Translations under genes and position numbers: made by a program
NCBI GenBank assembly: GCA_030142905.1
Contig: JASJOG010000153.1
Location: forward strand, 753,620 to 817,619
Direction: 5' to 3'
From: Heliopora coerulea
Lineage: Eukaryota > Cnidaria > Anthozoa > Scleralcyonacea > Helioporidae
Length of the DNA stretch: 64,000 nt
The notes under the pieces: model-generated
Seen by the model: only the letters and a program-made list of their open reading frames with translations
What the model was told of the DNA's origin: nothing
The model's database searches: none
Part shown: positions 1-9,354 of the stretch, in pieces
How the letters are laid out: every line of letters starts with the position of its first letter
Numbering within the stretch: the first letter of the stretch is position 1

Positions 1-54
1 AAAATCCACTTGAAATTTGTTCAAAAAATTTTATAAATATATGAGAATATCGAA

Positions 55-840
55 ATGAGATATCATTTTCACAATATGAAGATAAATCAAGACGTATTTC
101 GACATGAAGTTTTGGACACCAAAGTTATCAATTACTTTCTGACCATGAAAAGCAACTGGGATTTTTGTCAAGGTGTTAATAACCCGTTAATTTGCAGTGC
201 GTTTCCTGCCGATGAAACACCTAATGAAAATTTTGATCTTGTGTGTGGTCAAGAGATTTCATGGGTATCAAATATCGACCCTTCTCACAAACCTGGCCGC
301 CATTGGGTGTCAATATTGAGAACTGTGGAAAATGTGAGTTCAACATCGTCAGATGATGAAAGAGAAATTTGTAAAAAAATAACCTATTACGTGGCAGACA
401 GTTGGGGATACAAGGAAGTCAGCAAAACTTGTGAACATATAATTGGCACTTTGGAAAACAATTTCTCAATGGCGAATTTCAACCATTCCACTCACATGTT
501 GACTAGCGGATTACGTTGTAAATGTCAATTTGAAATAAACTTTCCAGTTTTGAAAAGAATTCAACATGAAACCTTCGAAAATTGTGGATGGTACGCAATT
601 CGGTTTTGCATTATGAATAAAGAACAACTGACGAGTTGGGCAAATTCAGATTTCAACGATTACGGACAAATCAAATCGAATTTCATCAATCTTGTGACTT
701 ATTTCACACAAATTTTTTTTCCAAAAATTTTGAATCCTCCATGTGTGGATTATACTGATTACAAAATAAAAACACTTAATGTATTACCTCGATGTAAATG
801 TAACCAAGGATGTTGTAAGCGTAAAGTTGCTTGTTTTTAA
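55..840 (+). CDS. Adenain-like (C5/ULP-type) cysteine protease of a Polinton/adintovirus-like element
   Basis: 261-residue intact frame. In this family the enzyme is the virion maturation protease that cuts capsid precursor proteins. The catalytic set is visible: His83 in GRHWV, Asp115 in VADSWG, Gln170 and Cys177 in ENCGW, in the H-D-Q-C order of adenovirus-type proteases. The run VSNIDPSHKPGRHW is the typical strand before the catalytic His. A TATA-like TATAAATA at 32-39 is only about 20 bases from the first ATG, so Met8 (base 76) may be the real start. It converges on the packaging ATPase, with 9 bases between the two stop codons. Function is inferred from motifs; the family assignment is strong. 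The capsid genes it would serve are not in the window. Confidence 0.88.
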   Translation: MRYHFHNMKINQDVFRHEVLDTKVINYFLTMKSNWDFCQGVNNPLICSAFPADETPNENFDLVCGQEISWVSNIDPSHKPGRHWVSILRTVENVSSTSSDDEREICKKITYYVADSWGYKEVSKTCEHIIGTLENNFSMANFNHSTHMLTSGLRCKCQFEINFPVLKRIQHETFENCGWYAIRFCIMNKEQLTSWANSDFNDYGQIKSNFINLVTYFTQIFFPKILNPPCVDYTDYKIKTLNVLPRCKCNQGCCKRKVACF

Positions 841-854
841 ATAAAATATTTATT
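839..854. terminator. Back-to-back polyadenylation signals between convergent genes
   Basis: AATAAA lies on the plus strand at 839-844, overlapping the protease stop codon. The complementary signal TTTATT lies at about 849-854 for the minus-strand ATPase. This compact arrangement fits a small DNA virus with no spare intergenic sequence. Seen directly; use is inferred. Confidence 0.5.
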
Positions 855-1572
855 CAGTTGATTTATTATACACATATAAACATTCATTTGGAAAAATTCC
901 TTGTCTAATTCTTGCATTTTCCATGACTTTGACAGTACTATCCAATAGAAGATATGGATGAGATGTGTCTTGATTTTCAAAAGCTTCTTTTAAAAGTTCC
1001 CTTATTTCCTTTGCATCGAATCCTCTAGATCTAAGTACATGTTTTGCATTCCTATTGTCGGATTTATTTGGAAATAAAACAATATAATTTGCATTACTAA
1101 ATAACATTCTGAATTTCGAACTTGAAAACATCAAATCTTGCACAACAAAAATGTAATTAATATTCTTGTGATGACATTTCCGTGTGACCAATTCTTCAAC
1201 GTATTGCATGATTTTCTTTCGAGAACCCACTGCCAGCATCATATCGTCCATAATCACCAAATTGTGTTCAAATTCATCATCATCTTCCAATTCAACTTTA
1301 CGCTTGAATTTTTCTATGGCTTCTATTATTTCATCATCCATTTTCGACTCGCTATTTGACATATTGGTCTTCACTGGATGAAAAGTCACACTTTTCAAAT
1401 AATCATCGTCAAGATTTGCAGAATTGATGAATTCAGCCATATGCAAGAACAAAACATTTTTTAAAGTGTGTCCTTTATTGATATGAGAAAAGTGCTTTAT
1501 AAAATTAAATATCCAAGTTGTTTTGCCTGTTTGACTGGGACTGACCATCAGCATAAAAAAAGGAAAATTCAT
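850..1572 (-). CDS. FtsK/HerA-type genome packaging ATPase
   Basis: 240-residue intact frame. Walker A P-loop SPSQTGKT is at residues 11-18, Walker B LVIMDD at 105-110, and a VVQD sensor-like strand at about 143-146. This is the A32-like packaging ATPase layout shared by Polintons, adintoviruses and virophages, where it pumps DNA into the capsid. The length is normal for the family. It lies between the protease (convergent) and the polymerase (same strand, stop at 1625, 53 bases upstream of this start). No lesion seen. The assignment is secure from the two nucleotide-binding motifs plus context. Confidence 0.9.
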   Translation of the reverse strand: MNFPFFMLMVSPSQTGKTTWIFNFIKHFSHINKGHTLKNVLFLHMAEFINSANLDDDYLKSVTFHPVKTNMSNSESKMDDEIIEAIEKFKRKVELEDDDEFEHNLVIMDDMMLAVGSRKKIMQYVEELVTRKCHHKNINYIFVVQDLMFSSSKFRMLFSNANYIVLFPNKSDNRNAKHVLRSRGFDAKEIRELLKEAFENQDTSHPYLLLDSTVKVMENARIRQGIFPNECLYVYNKSTE

Positions 1573-1624
1573 GCTTATTGTGGGATCATTTATACCTTTT
1601 TGTTTCTAAAAAAGAAAAAACAAA

Positions 1625-2353
1625 TCAATTTTCCTTATAACCCCAAGGAACAGTTGTAAAATCCTCGTTAATTTTTCGTTTGTCAAAAGTGAATGACAAT
1701 TTTTTCAACGTGTTTCTTTTCTGGATATGCAATTTACTATCGATGTGAAAAAGATCGTTTTGCTCAAAATTTATTCCTCTTTCTTTACAATCCAATACAT
1801 CACACAAAGAGTCGAAATTTATTTTTTTTTGTTCTTTCAAAGTTTTAGAAAGTTTGAAACCTTTCACATGTGTTATTTCGATCAGATAATTTGTCACGTA
1901 GGAATAACTTTTCAGTCCTGTCGAAACAAATAAGTTAATATATTGATTTTGATTTAATTGTGAATCCAAACAACCTAAATCATTTTCGATGTCCAAAATA
2001 TGCTCGCAATGTTCCGAATAGTAAAATATAGAATCAGTATCATAATATAGCATGCTTTTTTCTGGTAGTTTATTTATATATTCCAATAATTTTAATCGTG
2101 AATAACAGGTTATATAACTACCAATTGAAACACACACCTTGTTGACTTTGTAAATGTGTTCTTCCTTATAATTACACACCACACGTGCCGAATTGCAATC
2201 CAATACATCAAAGTAAACCGAATCGTATTGTTCATTTTCAATATAGTGCATTAATTCCTCATAATCATTAACAAAATGAACTGACACTTTGTTCGGGTTT
2301 TGACATAATTTGCCCCATAAAGAATTCAAAATTAATTTCATCACATATCTCAT
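1625..2353 (-). pseudogene. polB: Protein-primed DNA polymerase B, C-terminal fragment (motifs B and C)
   Basis: 242-residue frame holding the end of the palm and the thumb of a family B polymerase. Motif B appears as KLILNSLWGK at residues 6-15 and motif C as YDTDS at 104-108, with both catalytic aspartates present. The frame opens just after an 11-base T run (2361-2371) where the preceding polymerase piece changes frame. The missing continuity is therefore a one- or two-base indel in a homopolymer rather than loss of sequence. It could be a sequencing error, a slippage-tolerant site or early decay. The remaining pieces lie upstream at 2350-5636 on the same strand. Confidence 0.85.
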
Positions 2354-4158
2354 TGCTTCGTTTTTTTTTTTCTAGGAATGTCAGATGATTTAATGTAAAT
2401 TCCAAAATCTTTTAATAATTTTTCCGACAATTCTTTTTTTGCATTTTCCTCGTTGTTCATTTTTTCTTTTCGTATTCCTGAATATTGAGTCTTCAAAGTA
2501 TAAAATTTTGCAACGTAATTTTCAAAAATTTTCATTTTTTTTTCATAATAAATTAATTTGTATATTTTATGAATTTTATAACCGCAATTTAAAGCTTCAT
2601 AAATTTCATGCAAACACCATGTCCCAAAAAGCAGCCTCTTTTCCATTGAATGATTGCATACGGATTCGTTTTCTTTCAAACGTGCACATTCAAAACATAG
2701 AGGAAAACACAATTTGTTATCAATTCTCACAGGCAAAACAGGAAAATATAAAGAACGAGGAGGGATTATTTTACATTTGATGAAACCACAAATTCTGTCG
2801 CATTTATTTTTTTTCATTTCCTTTTCCAAAAATTCTCTATTTCTTTCTTCAACAATATCAACAGTTGCATCACCAACAGGAAATTCATTGAGAAATTGAA
2901 CTGACGGGTACAAAGAAACAAAATCAACATAATGAATTCTACCCCCGGCATAACAATCTTTATAAAGAATTGCAGGAGATGTTCTTCCTCCATACAATGA
3001 ATCTCTTATTTTTATTGGGATTTTTTCATAATGCTTTTTCAAACCTCTATCTTTTTCCAATTTCAAAAATTCGCATTCTTTCATTGTCACCATTTTTTCA
3101 CATCTCCTCAAATAATTCAACCTTGACGACATTTCCATATTCAATTTTCCAAAAGTTTTGTTGCATTTTTTATTGAAATCATTCAAATTATAACAACTGG
3201 AACAACCGTGAAAAAAACAGCCCAAAAATTCGTAAATTGTATTTGTGGATTCGTCGTACCCATCAACATAAAAATTATCTATTTTTTTTTCTCCAAACTT
3301 ATGATATATCCATCTAAAATTTTCTCCTTCACCAATTTCTTCATTGATTTCATTCAACCATCTAATTGCAACTTTACTTTGATTTTTCAATTTTGAGAAT
3401 CCATTGTAACCCAAAACAGGTTCCACTCCCAAAAGATTGGGAAGACGAAAGGATTGATTAAAAACGTTCAATGCAAGAGAAGAAATAGTCATGATTTCAG
3501 GATCAAATAACACTTCTGTTTTTGCATGTTGAAAAATTATTTCATGAAATTTCAACAGACTTTTTGTCAAAATGAACACATCGTTCATGCAATAGTCCTT
3601 CACTTCATTTCGTAAAATATACGTTTCATTTTTCTTCCATTCATACCATTTTTCAAAATTTTTCAATTCTTTTCCATCCATATTTTTGGTAAAATAAATC
3701 TTATCAGGAATAACACCTTTATAATTAAAATCTGTGAAATCATAAGGATAATAACCCTTTTTGACATGGGATCCAAAATTGAACATGTTAACCAAATTTT
3801 TCAACGATGTTGGACAAAATAGCATGCTATCCAACACTTCCGCATTTTTGAAAACCAATTTCAAAATTCTAAACCCGTTCATAATAACTTTTGGAATCAA
3901 TTTTTTGTCACAAACCAAATATCGCAACAAAAATAGCGTGTCAAACTTTGATCCATTATGAGCAAACCACCTACTTCTAATATTTTTTTCAGCAACTTTC
4001 AAAAAATATTCACCAAATAATTTTTCCGTGGATTTTCCTTCGAAATTCACCGAAGTGTCAATTTCACAACATTGATATTCGAGTTTTCTATTCATATCAT
4101 TCATACAAACATTACAAACTTTATAAACTGAAGCAAAATAAGCAGCAAATATACCCAA
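2350..4158 (-). pseudogene. polB: Protein-primed DNA polymerase B, central fragment (exonuclease and palm)
   Basis: 602 codons. Motifs in order: Exo II AHNGSKFD at residues 66-73, Exo III YCMNDV at 189-194, an embedded FLGCFFHGCSSCY block at about 311-323 that recurs in Polinton-type polymerases, the YGG-type motif LYGGRT at 388-393, and polymerase motif A DFVSLYP at 412-418. Exo I (an FDFETD-type motif) lies just upstream of base 4158 in the same frame, so the TTG shown as a start is not a real initiation site. An in-frame TAA at 4201-4203 separates this piece from the preceding one. In Polintons and adintoviruses this enzyme replicates the genome by protein priming. Confidence 0.88.
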
Positions 4159-4200
4159 ATTCTGAGGATTTGCATCTGTTTCAAAATCAAATTCATAAAT

Positions 4201-4722
4201 TTAACATTTTTCATCTGGATTTTTTGTATAAAATAATTTTCTTTTTTTTACAATGGGAAGAAAACAATTATGAACAGCAGTTTTTTCTGCTTCACATATT
4301 TTACAATAAAAGGTTGAGCAATCATGTTTTTTTTTCATCCCCTTCAAATCAACGTAATAAAATTTCCTAACCACTGAACAACATTTTGTACAAAAGAAAA
4401 ACAAATCACAAGGTGAAATATTCTTTTTTCCATCAAAATTTGCAATTCCCACTGTCAATGATTTTTTATAATGTGAAAGCAAGCAAAATTGATTGTCAAA
4501 AACACAATTACATAGCGAACATAATGCATGAGATTCAAATGAAACGTTAACCGGATGTAATTGTCTACATTTAAAACAATTAATCTGATCATAACACAAG
4601 TGGTTCTTAGCATCATCTCTGACTTTTTCGAAACATTTATGACAAAAATGCGTTTTTCTACCATATAAAAACAATCCCAAATCTTGAATCACGTCAAAAT
4701 GATTATCATTATGAAACAACAT
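4201..4722 (-). pseudogene. polB: DNA polymerase B, Cys/His-rich N-terminal region fragment
   Basis: 173 codons with closely spaced Cys and His pairs (for example CHKC, CFKC, CSLC, CTKC, CKIC) that look like stacked zinc ribbons. This matches the zinc-rich segment that precedes the exonuclease domain in Polinton-type polymerases, and the block before it (FHNDNHFDVI) is typical there too. It ends at an in-frame TAA, after which the same frame continues directly into Exo I. Upstream, a further in-frame TAA and a frame change (about 4755-4808) cut it from the 4809-5636 piece. Confidence 0.7.
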
Positions 4723-4808
4723 AATGTTATTTAATTTACGTTCAAAATAAACTTTTTAAATTTTTTCCATTTTCTGTGAATAAACCAAAAGACCGAAATT
4801 TTTTTCTT

Positions 4809-5636
4809 TCAAATAATTAATTTTTTCATGCTGTATTTTTTGACCATGTCATTTTGTGACAATATTTCACAGGAATTTTCAATTTCAACCAGCTGATCTT
4901 CCACGACAACTTTCAAATACCTATCAAACCCGGCCATGAAAGCTCTGTACAATTCACTTTTGTCATTCAATGACACACTTAACAAAACGGAATGACTCAA
5001 ACAATGGCTTTCAACATCGACTTCGATTAATCCCAACTTTTCACGATATTTCTCGATCTTTCCACGACCTTCAAGAACAACGTCATCATGATTGACATTT
5101 TCCACAATTTCATCCCGAACACGTCGATTCGCAAGTCTATTTCTCCTTCTATCAACAACCAACCTTGAAACAACCATATATCCATTCCACACACCTTCGC
5201 TTACGATCTGATCGTTGCTTTGCAAATGTTTATTCATTTTATCATACATTCTATCAACTGTCAAATCATGTCGAGTGATAGTGGGAGTCGTATATTCCGA
5301 TTCTGGAAATTTATCAAAAAATATTCGAAACAATTGATTTTCCGTAGTCAAAGTACCAAAAGAAACCGTCAACAGATGATTCATTATTCTCAATGTCAAA
5401 CGAAAGACAACGTCAGGAGAAAGTTCAGCAGCATATTGCGTCATCATTTCTTCTATATCGAAATTGAAATCGAATATTTCACTCACAACGCCAAGACGAG
5501 AATATATTTCGGTTCCTCTATGTCTCACGTTTGCATCGTCAACAAAATTTTGATTTCTTTGATTTTCATGAGGTATATGACTTACGATTCTTTCGATTTC
5601 TTCTTCTGTGAAATACATTCGACGTGGAAGACTCAT
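4809..5636 (-). pseudogene. polB: DNA polymerase B, N-terminal domain fragment
   Basis: 275 codons starting at an ATG (MSLPRRMYF). The C-terminal third, around VESHCLSHSVLLSVS, resembles the conserved N-terminal block of large Polinton-type polymerases, where a CLARA-like motif is usual. The position, immediately upstream and on the same strand, fits the N-terminus of the broken polymerase. The total locus of about 4.0 kb (1625-5636) equals roughly 1,330 codons, normal for the family. It could instead be a separate protein ending at 4809, but its similarity and spacing favour a split polymerase. Later lesions are a frame change near 4760-4810, TAA at 4201-4203 and the 2361-2371 homopolymer. 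Confidence 0.6.
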
Positions 5637-5901
5637 GTTTACGACGACCAGATCGAAAACGATTCAACCACTTTGGAATTCTAAAGTTCAAACCACAAAA
5701 TAATGTTTCGACTATATCTTCGTTTTCTTCTTCCTTGTTTTCCACGCCGTCACAAAAATCTTCCGAATTTGAATCGAAACTACAAATAAAAAAATTATTT
5801 TTGAATATATTGGCACATAACACATAAACATAAATTTTCGTATTTCTCACCTAACAACAATTTTACAAAAGCAATTGCATCTATTTTGTTGACAGATTAC
5901 C
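5566..5901 (-). CDS. Candidate two-exon small acidic/basic protein overlapping the polymerase start
   Basis: An ATG at 5901-5899 opens an 18-codon Cys-rich exon ending at a GTGAGA donor (next base 5850). A T-rich tract followed by an ATTTGTAG acceptor (about 5784) restores a long open frame that runs to a stop at 5566. The joined product would be about 90 residues: a Cys-rich start, an acidic centre (EEENED) and an Arg/Lys-rich tail. Its 3' part overlaps the polymerase start in another frame. No homologue is recognised. It could be chance open frame; the splice signals are the only positive evidence. Confidence 0.35.
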
Positions 5902-6219
5902 ATGTCAGATAACGCAGTCATAGAAATGTTCGTGAAAACAAAAAATGGTAAATCCACAGTTGGAGCGACGTTTTGCGATGACGATCCCGTGTCATTTGTC
6001 AACAGAATTTTTCCAGAAGCGATGATGGAATTTATTAACACTGATGGAGATCCCGTCAATGTTGCAGAGTATGATTTGAATACAATAAAAGAAAGAATTG
6101 ATATATTCAAATCACAGTACATTAACGTCAGCGGAACTGTCATGGCAAGATTAAAAGCAATAACAGATTATATAACAAATAACCAGACCGTTTACCAAGG
6201 TGTTAAAGTTTATATTTAA
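5902..6219 (+). CDS. Hypothetical small acidic viral protein
   Basis: 105 residues, intact, no recognised domain. It is mostly helical-looking, with an alternating charged pattern and no membrane segment. It starts a plus-strand pair with the SET-domain gene that follows 13 bases after its stop. It diverges from the polymerase side, so the 5850-5900 interval probably holds promoters for both directions. Its length and codon pattern support a real gene, but function is unknown. Confidence 0.65.
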   Translation: MSDNAVIEMFVKTKNGKSTVGATFCDDDPVSFVNRIFPEAMMEFINTDGDPVNVAEYDLNTIKERIDIFKSQYINVSGTVMARLKAITDYITNNQTVYQGVKVYI

Positions 6220-6232
6220 ATTTTTTAGACAA

Positions 6233-6745
6233 ATGAAACGCAAGACTCAAATTCCGATTATCAGAACGACTCAATGCAAAGCAACAACGTTAAAACAAAA
6301 AAGATGCAAAAAAATGACGCAAAAAACTAATCAATGTTGGATTCATCTTTTGAAAAATCGAAATCTTAGAGTGAAAAAATCACTGATACCAAATGCAGGT
6401 TATGGATTATTTGCAGGCAAAAGAACCATCAAGAAAAATTCATCTTTGGGATTGTACACAGGAAGAAAGATCAAAAAACAAAAATTGGACAAATATTATC
6501 CAAAAACAAATTTGGCACCATATGCGATATGTGAAAGCGGTAGAAAAAACGCACGTTGTATTAATGCAAATTACAGCACTGATTCGGCACCTCGATATGC
6601 CAACGACATAATGTCAAAAAAAAAATCGAATATGGACATAAAAAACGTTGGGAAAAGAAAATATATTCCAAAAGCTTATGCAATCAAAGATATCAGACCA
6701 AATCAAGAAATATATTATTATTACGGACCTCAATATTGGAATTAA
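6233..6745 (+). CDS. SET-domain protein with N-terminal zinc-binding motif
   Basis: 170 residues from the ATG at 6233. The frame is open from 6200, but that earlier ATG overlaps the previous gene. Residues 15-38 form a compact C-x9-C-x9-C-x2-H module like those of small virus-associated zinc domains. Residues 50-170 form a SET domain: the NAGYGLFAG start, GLYTGR, an RYANDI segment in place of the usual R(F)xNH, and a closing EIYYYYGPQYW. SET proteins transfer methyl groups from S-adenosylmethionine to lysine, usually on histones. The NH-to-ND change and YYYYG in place of the usual FxYG are departures in the cofactor/substrate pocket. Domain call is firm; activity and host target are inference. 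Confidence 0.78.
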   Translation: MKRKTQIPIIRTTQCKATTLKQKRCKKMTQKTNQCWIHLLKNRNLRVKKSLIPNAGYGLFAGKRTIKKNSSLGLYTGRKIKKQKLDKYYPKTNLAPYAICESGRKNARCINANYSTDSAPRYANDIMSKKKSNMDIKNVGKRKYIPKAYAIKDIRPNQEIYYYYGPQYWN

Positions 6746-7300
6746 AATTTTATACATTTTTCACTGTGTTGTGTATAAATTTAATCCTGCCAGAACGACA
6801 TTGCAATGTCAAGAATGACATGTCAATGAAGTTCTGACATTCAAAAAATCGATCCCATTCAATATTCAAACTTTCTCTTTTTATGGATTATCAAGAATTT
6901 TCACACTGCCAAACACCTCGTCATCGAATATATAAAAATCGAGGAGGAGGAGATTGGCAATGAAAAACACATTTATATAGATTTTTCTTCTTTCTTTAAA
7001 GCATCGCCAGTGACCATCAACCGATATTTTCACTGCCAATCACCCCACCTTCAAAAAATTATGACGAGTGAGGTGTTTGGCGGTGAATATAACAGTCAAA
7101 TCCATCTTGATCTTTCTTTCTTTAAAACATCACTTGTGATCTTCTTTTCAAAAATTTCAAGCAAAAATTGTCACAAACAAACAATCGCTTTTATAATTGA
7201 AAAGACAAATACAAGTAAATTGTCTTAAAACTTTACAAGAAATATAAAGCGTTTTCAAAAAGAATAACAAATAGTTCATACATAATTATTAGACAAAAGT
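6746..7300. repeat. Non-coding spacer with imperfect inverted and direct repeats
   Basis: No convincing gene. A segment at 6901-6923 (ACTGCCAAACACCTCGTCA core) recurs inverted at 7061-7086. Each is followed by a T/C-rich tract ending in CTTTAAA-CATC (about 6986-7004 and 7108-7128), which are direct copies. The arrangement suggests a duplicated regulatory block or replication/packaging element within the virus. The 72-codon open frame here looks like chance. Confidence 0.45.
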
Positions 7301-7306
7301 AAAGAA

Positions 7307-7830
7307 CTAAATTATCACGGATCCCCGACGAATTATTTTCCTTCTTAATATTACGAATAAAATGACAAGTGATTGTAAAATAAACAAAGCAGTCAACATA
7401 GCGACAAAATAAATCCATGGTTGAATGTTTGCACGACAAGTTATTTTCCATCCCAGTTCTCTTTCTCGGAATAACAAACACTGATTTTGACTTTCGGCTT
7501 TCGAGATTTTTTTTTTTTCTTTCCCTGTTTCACACAACCCAATGACAGCTTCTTAATCGGGAACAAATGGTAAGGCTTCAATGGTATTTCTGCTTTAAGA
7601 CCTTTCGGACAATTTGGCAAATCAATGCAACATAACTCCTCCTTTCGCATAGTAAGATAACATGTGTGCTTCATTTTTCGATATTCAGTCATGTTGACCA
7701 CTTTTTTCCCCCATCCACCACATGGTTCGTGAAGTCGCTCTTTGCTATTGTCGGTAGGAAGTTCAGGAGAAATACCATCAGTTGACCAAACCAAGAAGAC
7801 AGAAACACAGACAAAAATTTTGAAAACCAT
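7307..7830 (-). pseudogene. Secreted/type I membrane protein split at a 12-T run
   Basis: From Met at 7830 (the upstream Met at 7893 lies before a TATTTAAA box at 7913-7920) the frame encodes a hydrophobic signal peptide of about 19 residues. A Cys-rich ectodomain follows, with CGGWG, an N-linked site NMT, and a CC pair, then a run of lysines. This frame stops at 7441. In the +1 frame past the T12 tract at 7507-7518, a second open stretch (to 7307) supplies a strong transmembrane helix and an Arg/Lys stop-transfer tail. The two halves together would make a single-pass membrane protein of about 175 residues. The break is a homopolymer indel or decay. No family recognised. Confidence 0.55.
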
Positions 7831-8035
7831 AATTCTGAATTGAACTGCAATCAAAACAAAACACCTATTTTCAAAACACACAATGCTTAACAATTCAACA
7901 AAATAAACAGCATTTAAATACCTTCAAAACACCATTAAAAATCAATTATACAATCAATTATTCATTCAAATAATCTCAAGAACATACAAATCATAAGTGT
8001 ATTCAAATGAAGTATAACACGTAATTCTTTTATGT

Positions 8036-8044
8036 TATAAAATA
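8036..8044 (+). promoter_or_regulatory. TATA box upstream of the 8082 gene
   Basis: TATAAAATA lies 38-46 bases before the ATG at 8082, the spacing expected for a TATA-driven promoter with a short leader. Confidence 0.5.
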
Positions 8045-8081
8045 AACACCTTATCACAAAATCAACAGCATCAATCCAAAA

Positions 8082-9152
8082 ATGCCGAAAATTTGCTGTA
8101 AATTACATCGATTGCTGGATTCAAAAAAATTATCAAATTCCATCAAAGAACAAACATTTGACGAATTTTGTAAGTTTCTTCAACATTCATGGATCAAAAG
8201 ATCAAGAACCACCATTGAATATGAAAATCCAAACGATATGGATATTTACATCTATCTCTTCGCTGGAGCAGGAACCCGATACCTTTCAGGATTGGCAGGA
8301 CAATTTATAACATTTCAACCAGGAAAAAGTATCAAACAGGCGATCAAATGGTATCCCGTGTTGGCGACAAAAATAATTCCAGAAACAAAATCATTATCAT
8401 ATTTAGGCCAGACAAAACTCCCAATCGCTTTACTGTTATTGCTAAATTATGAAAAAAATTATTTATGTCATCACATTCACTACAACCTTCAATTTCACAT
8501 GACAGTGCCTCTTCAAATACAATGTTTACTTTTCATGTTATCGATTTCACCTGACACAGACTTACACACTATGATTGGTGAACGTTTGACAAGCATAACA
8601 TTATGCGACGACAGCCCTATTATAAATATTTTCACAGCATCTGACAAAACAGAATCGTTGGAAAAAATAACAAAAATAATTATAAGAAATTTTTTCCCTG
8701 ATTTTCTGTGTGTAAATTGCAAAAATTCGGTTCAATCAGACACAAATAACACACTTGATTCATGGAATTCAACAATGGTTTCAATATTGATGAATCACAA
8801 TTGGACAGAGACATTAGATCCATCCTTGATTCCCCCGAATCAAGTCAAGGAGACTCGGATATCCAAAGACTCGTCTCTATTTTATGGGAAAAGGTTACAA
8901 CAGGAACGAGAACCAGTAATCCTATCAACAACAACAACGTCTCAAATACCAAATCACCAATCACAATCAACAACCATTCAACCAATTCAAACATTTCAAC
9001 CATTGATGGAAATTCAGAATGCAGCAACGACGTTACTCAAGATTCCGTTTTTGAACACAATCAATCCATTTTCATTCACACCAACACAAAATATGACTCT
9101 TCCAACAACGCAACACAGCAACCAACAAGTCCAAGCATCCTTTCAAATGTGA
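8082..9152 (+). CDS. Unassigned viral protein, 356 residues
   Basis: Intact frame with a TATA box at 8036. The first 220 residues are compact and globular, with Cys pairs at both ends (CCKLH near residue 5 and CVNC near 210) and hydrophobic strands. From about residue 230 the composition turns low-complexity (Thr, Gln, Ser, Asn). There a second frame (8762-9274) is also open and looks at least as protein-like. The real product may therefore end early, shift frame, or overlap another gene. No homologue recognised. Confidence 0.65.
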   Translation: MPKICCKLHRLLDSKKLSNSIKEQTFDEFCKFLQHSWIKRSRTTIEYENPNDMDIYIYLFAGAGTRYLSGLAGQFITFQPGKSIKQAIKWYPVLATKIIPETKSLSYLGQTKLPIALLLLLNYEKNYLCHHIHYNLQFHMTVPLQIQCLLFMLSISPDTDLHTMIGERLTSITLCDDSPIINIFTASDKTESLEKITKIIIRNFFPDFLCVNCKNSVQSDTNNTLDSWNSTMVSILMNHNWTETLDPSLIPPNQVKETRISKDSSLFYGKRLQQEREPVILSTTTTSQIPNHQSQSTTIQPIQTFQPLMEIQNAATTLLKIPFLNTINPFSFTPTQNMTLPTTQHSNQQVQASFQM

Positions 9153-9274
9153 CAACCCAAACCATCGAAGAAAGACCAACAATCAACAAAATACCATTCT
9201 GTTGCAAGAATGAAGCCATGGGAAAAAAATTGATGAACCTATCTTATATAGAATTTATCAATCAAAAATCATAA
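8762..9274 (+). CDS. Unassigned Asn/Ser/Thr-rich protein overlapping the previous gene
   Basis: 170 codons in the +2 frame relative to the 8082 gene, sharing 391 bases with it. Residues 8-45 are acidic and amphipathic (SQLDRDIRSILDSPESSQ). The middle is Asn/Ser/Thr-rich and the end has a CCKN motif. Either this is a true overlapping gene, as in small DNA viruses, or a single indel split one longer protein. Composition slightly favours this frame over the overlapped C-terminus of the 8082 frame. Confidence 0.5.
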   Translation: MEFNNGFNIDESQLDRDIRSILDSPESSQGDSDIQRLVSILWEKVTTGTRTSNPINNNNVSNTKSPITINNHSTNSNISTIDGNSECSNDVTQDSVFEHNQSIFIHTNTKYDSSNNATQQPTSPSILSNVTTQTIEERPTINKIPFCCKNEAMGKKLMNLSYIEFINQKS

Positions 9275-9354
9275 TTTTGTCGAATTTTGAAACAAATATC
9301 TGTGAAAACTGAACCAAATCAAATGTATTTTTACGTTATAGATAGTTCAATTCA

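Noticed and set aside
2361..2371. Programmed ribosomal frameshift in the polymerase
   Set aside because: An A11/T11 run could slip, but other lesions (TAA at 4201-4203) and no downstream structure that I can see make error or decay more likely.
4170..5684. Plus-strand open frames opposite the polymerase locus
   Set aside because: Shadows of the minus-strand polymerase pieces, with Phe/Ser/Cys-rich composition and no motifs.
7010..7228. 72-codon frame in the viral spacer
   Set aside because: Overlaps the repeat block, no start context or motif.
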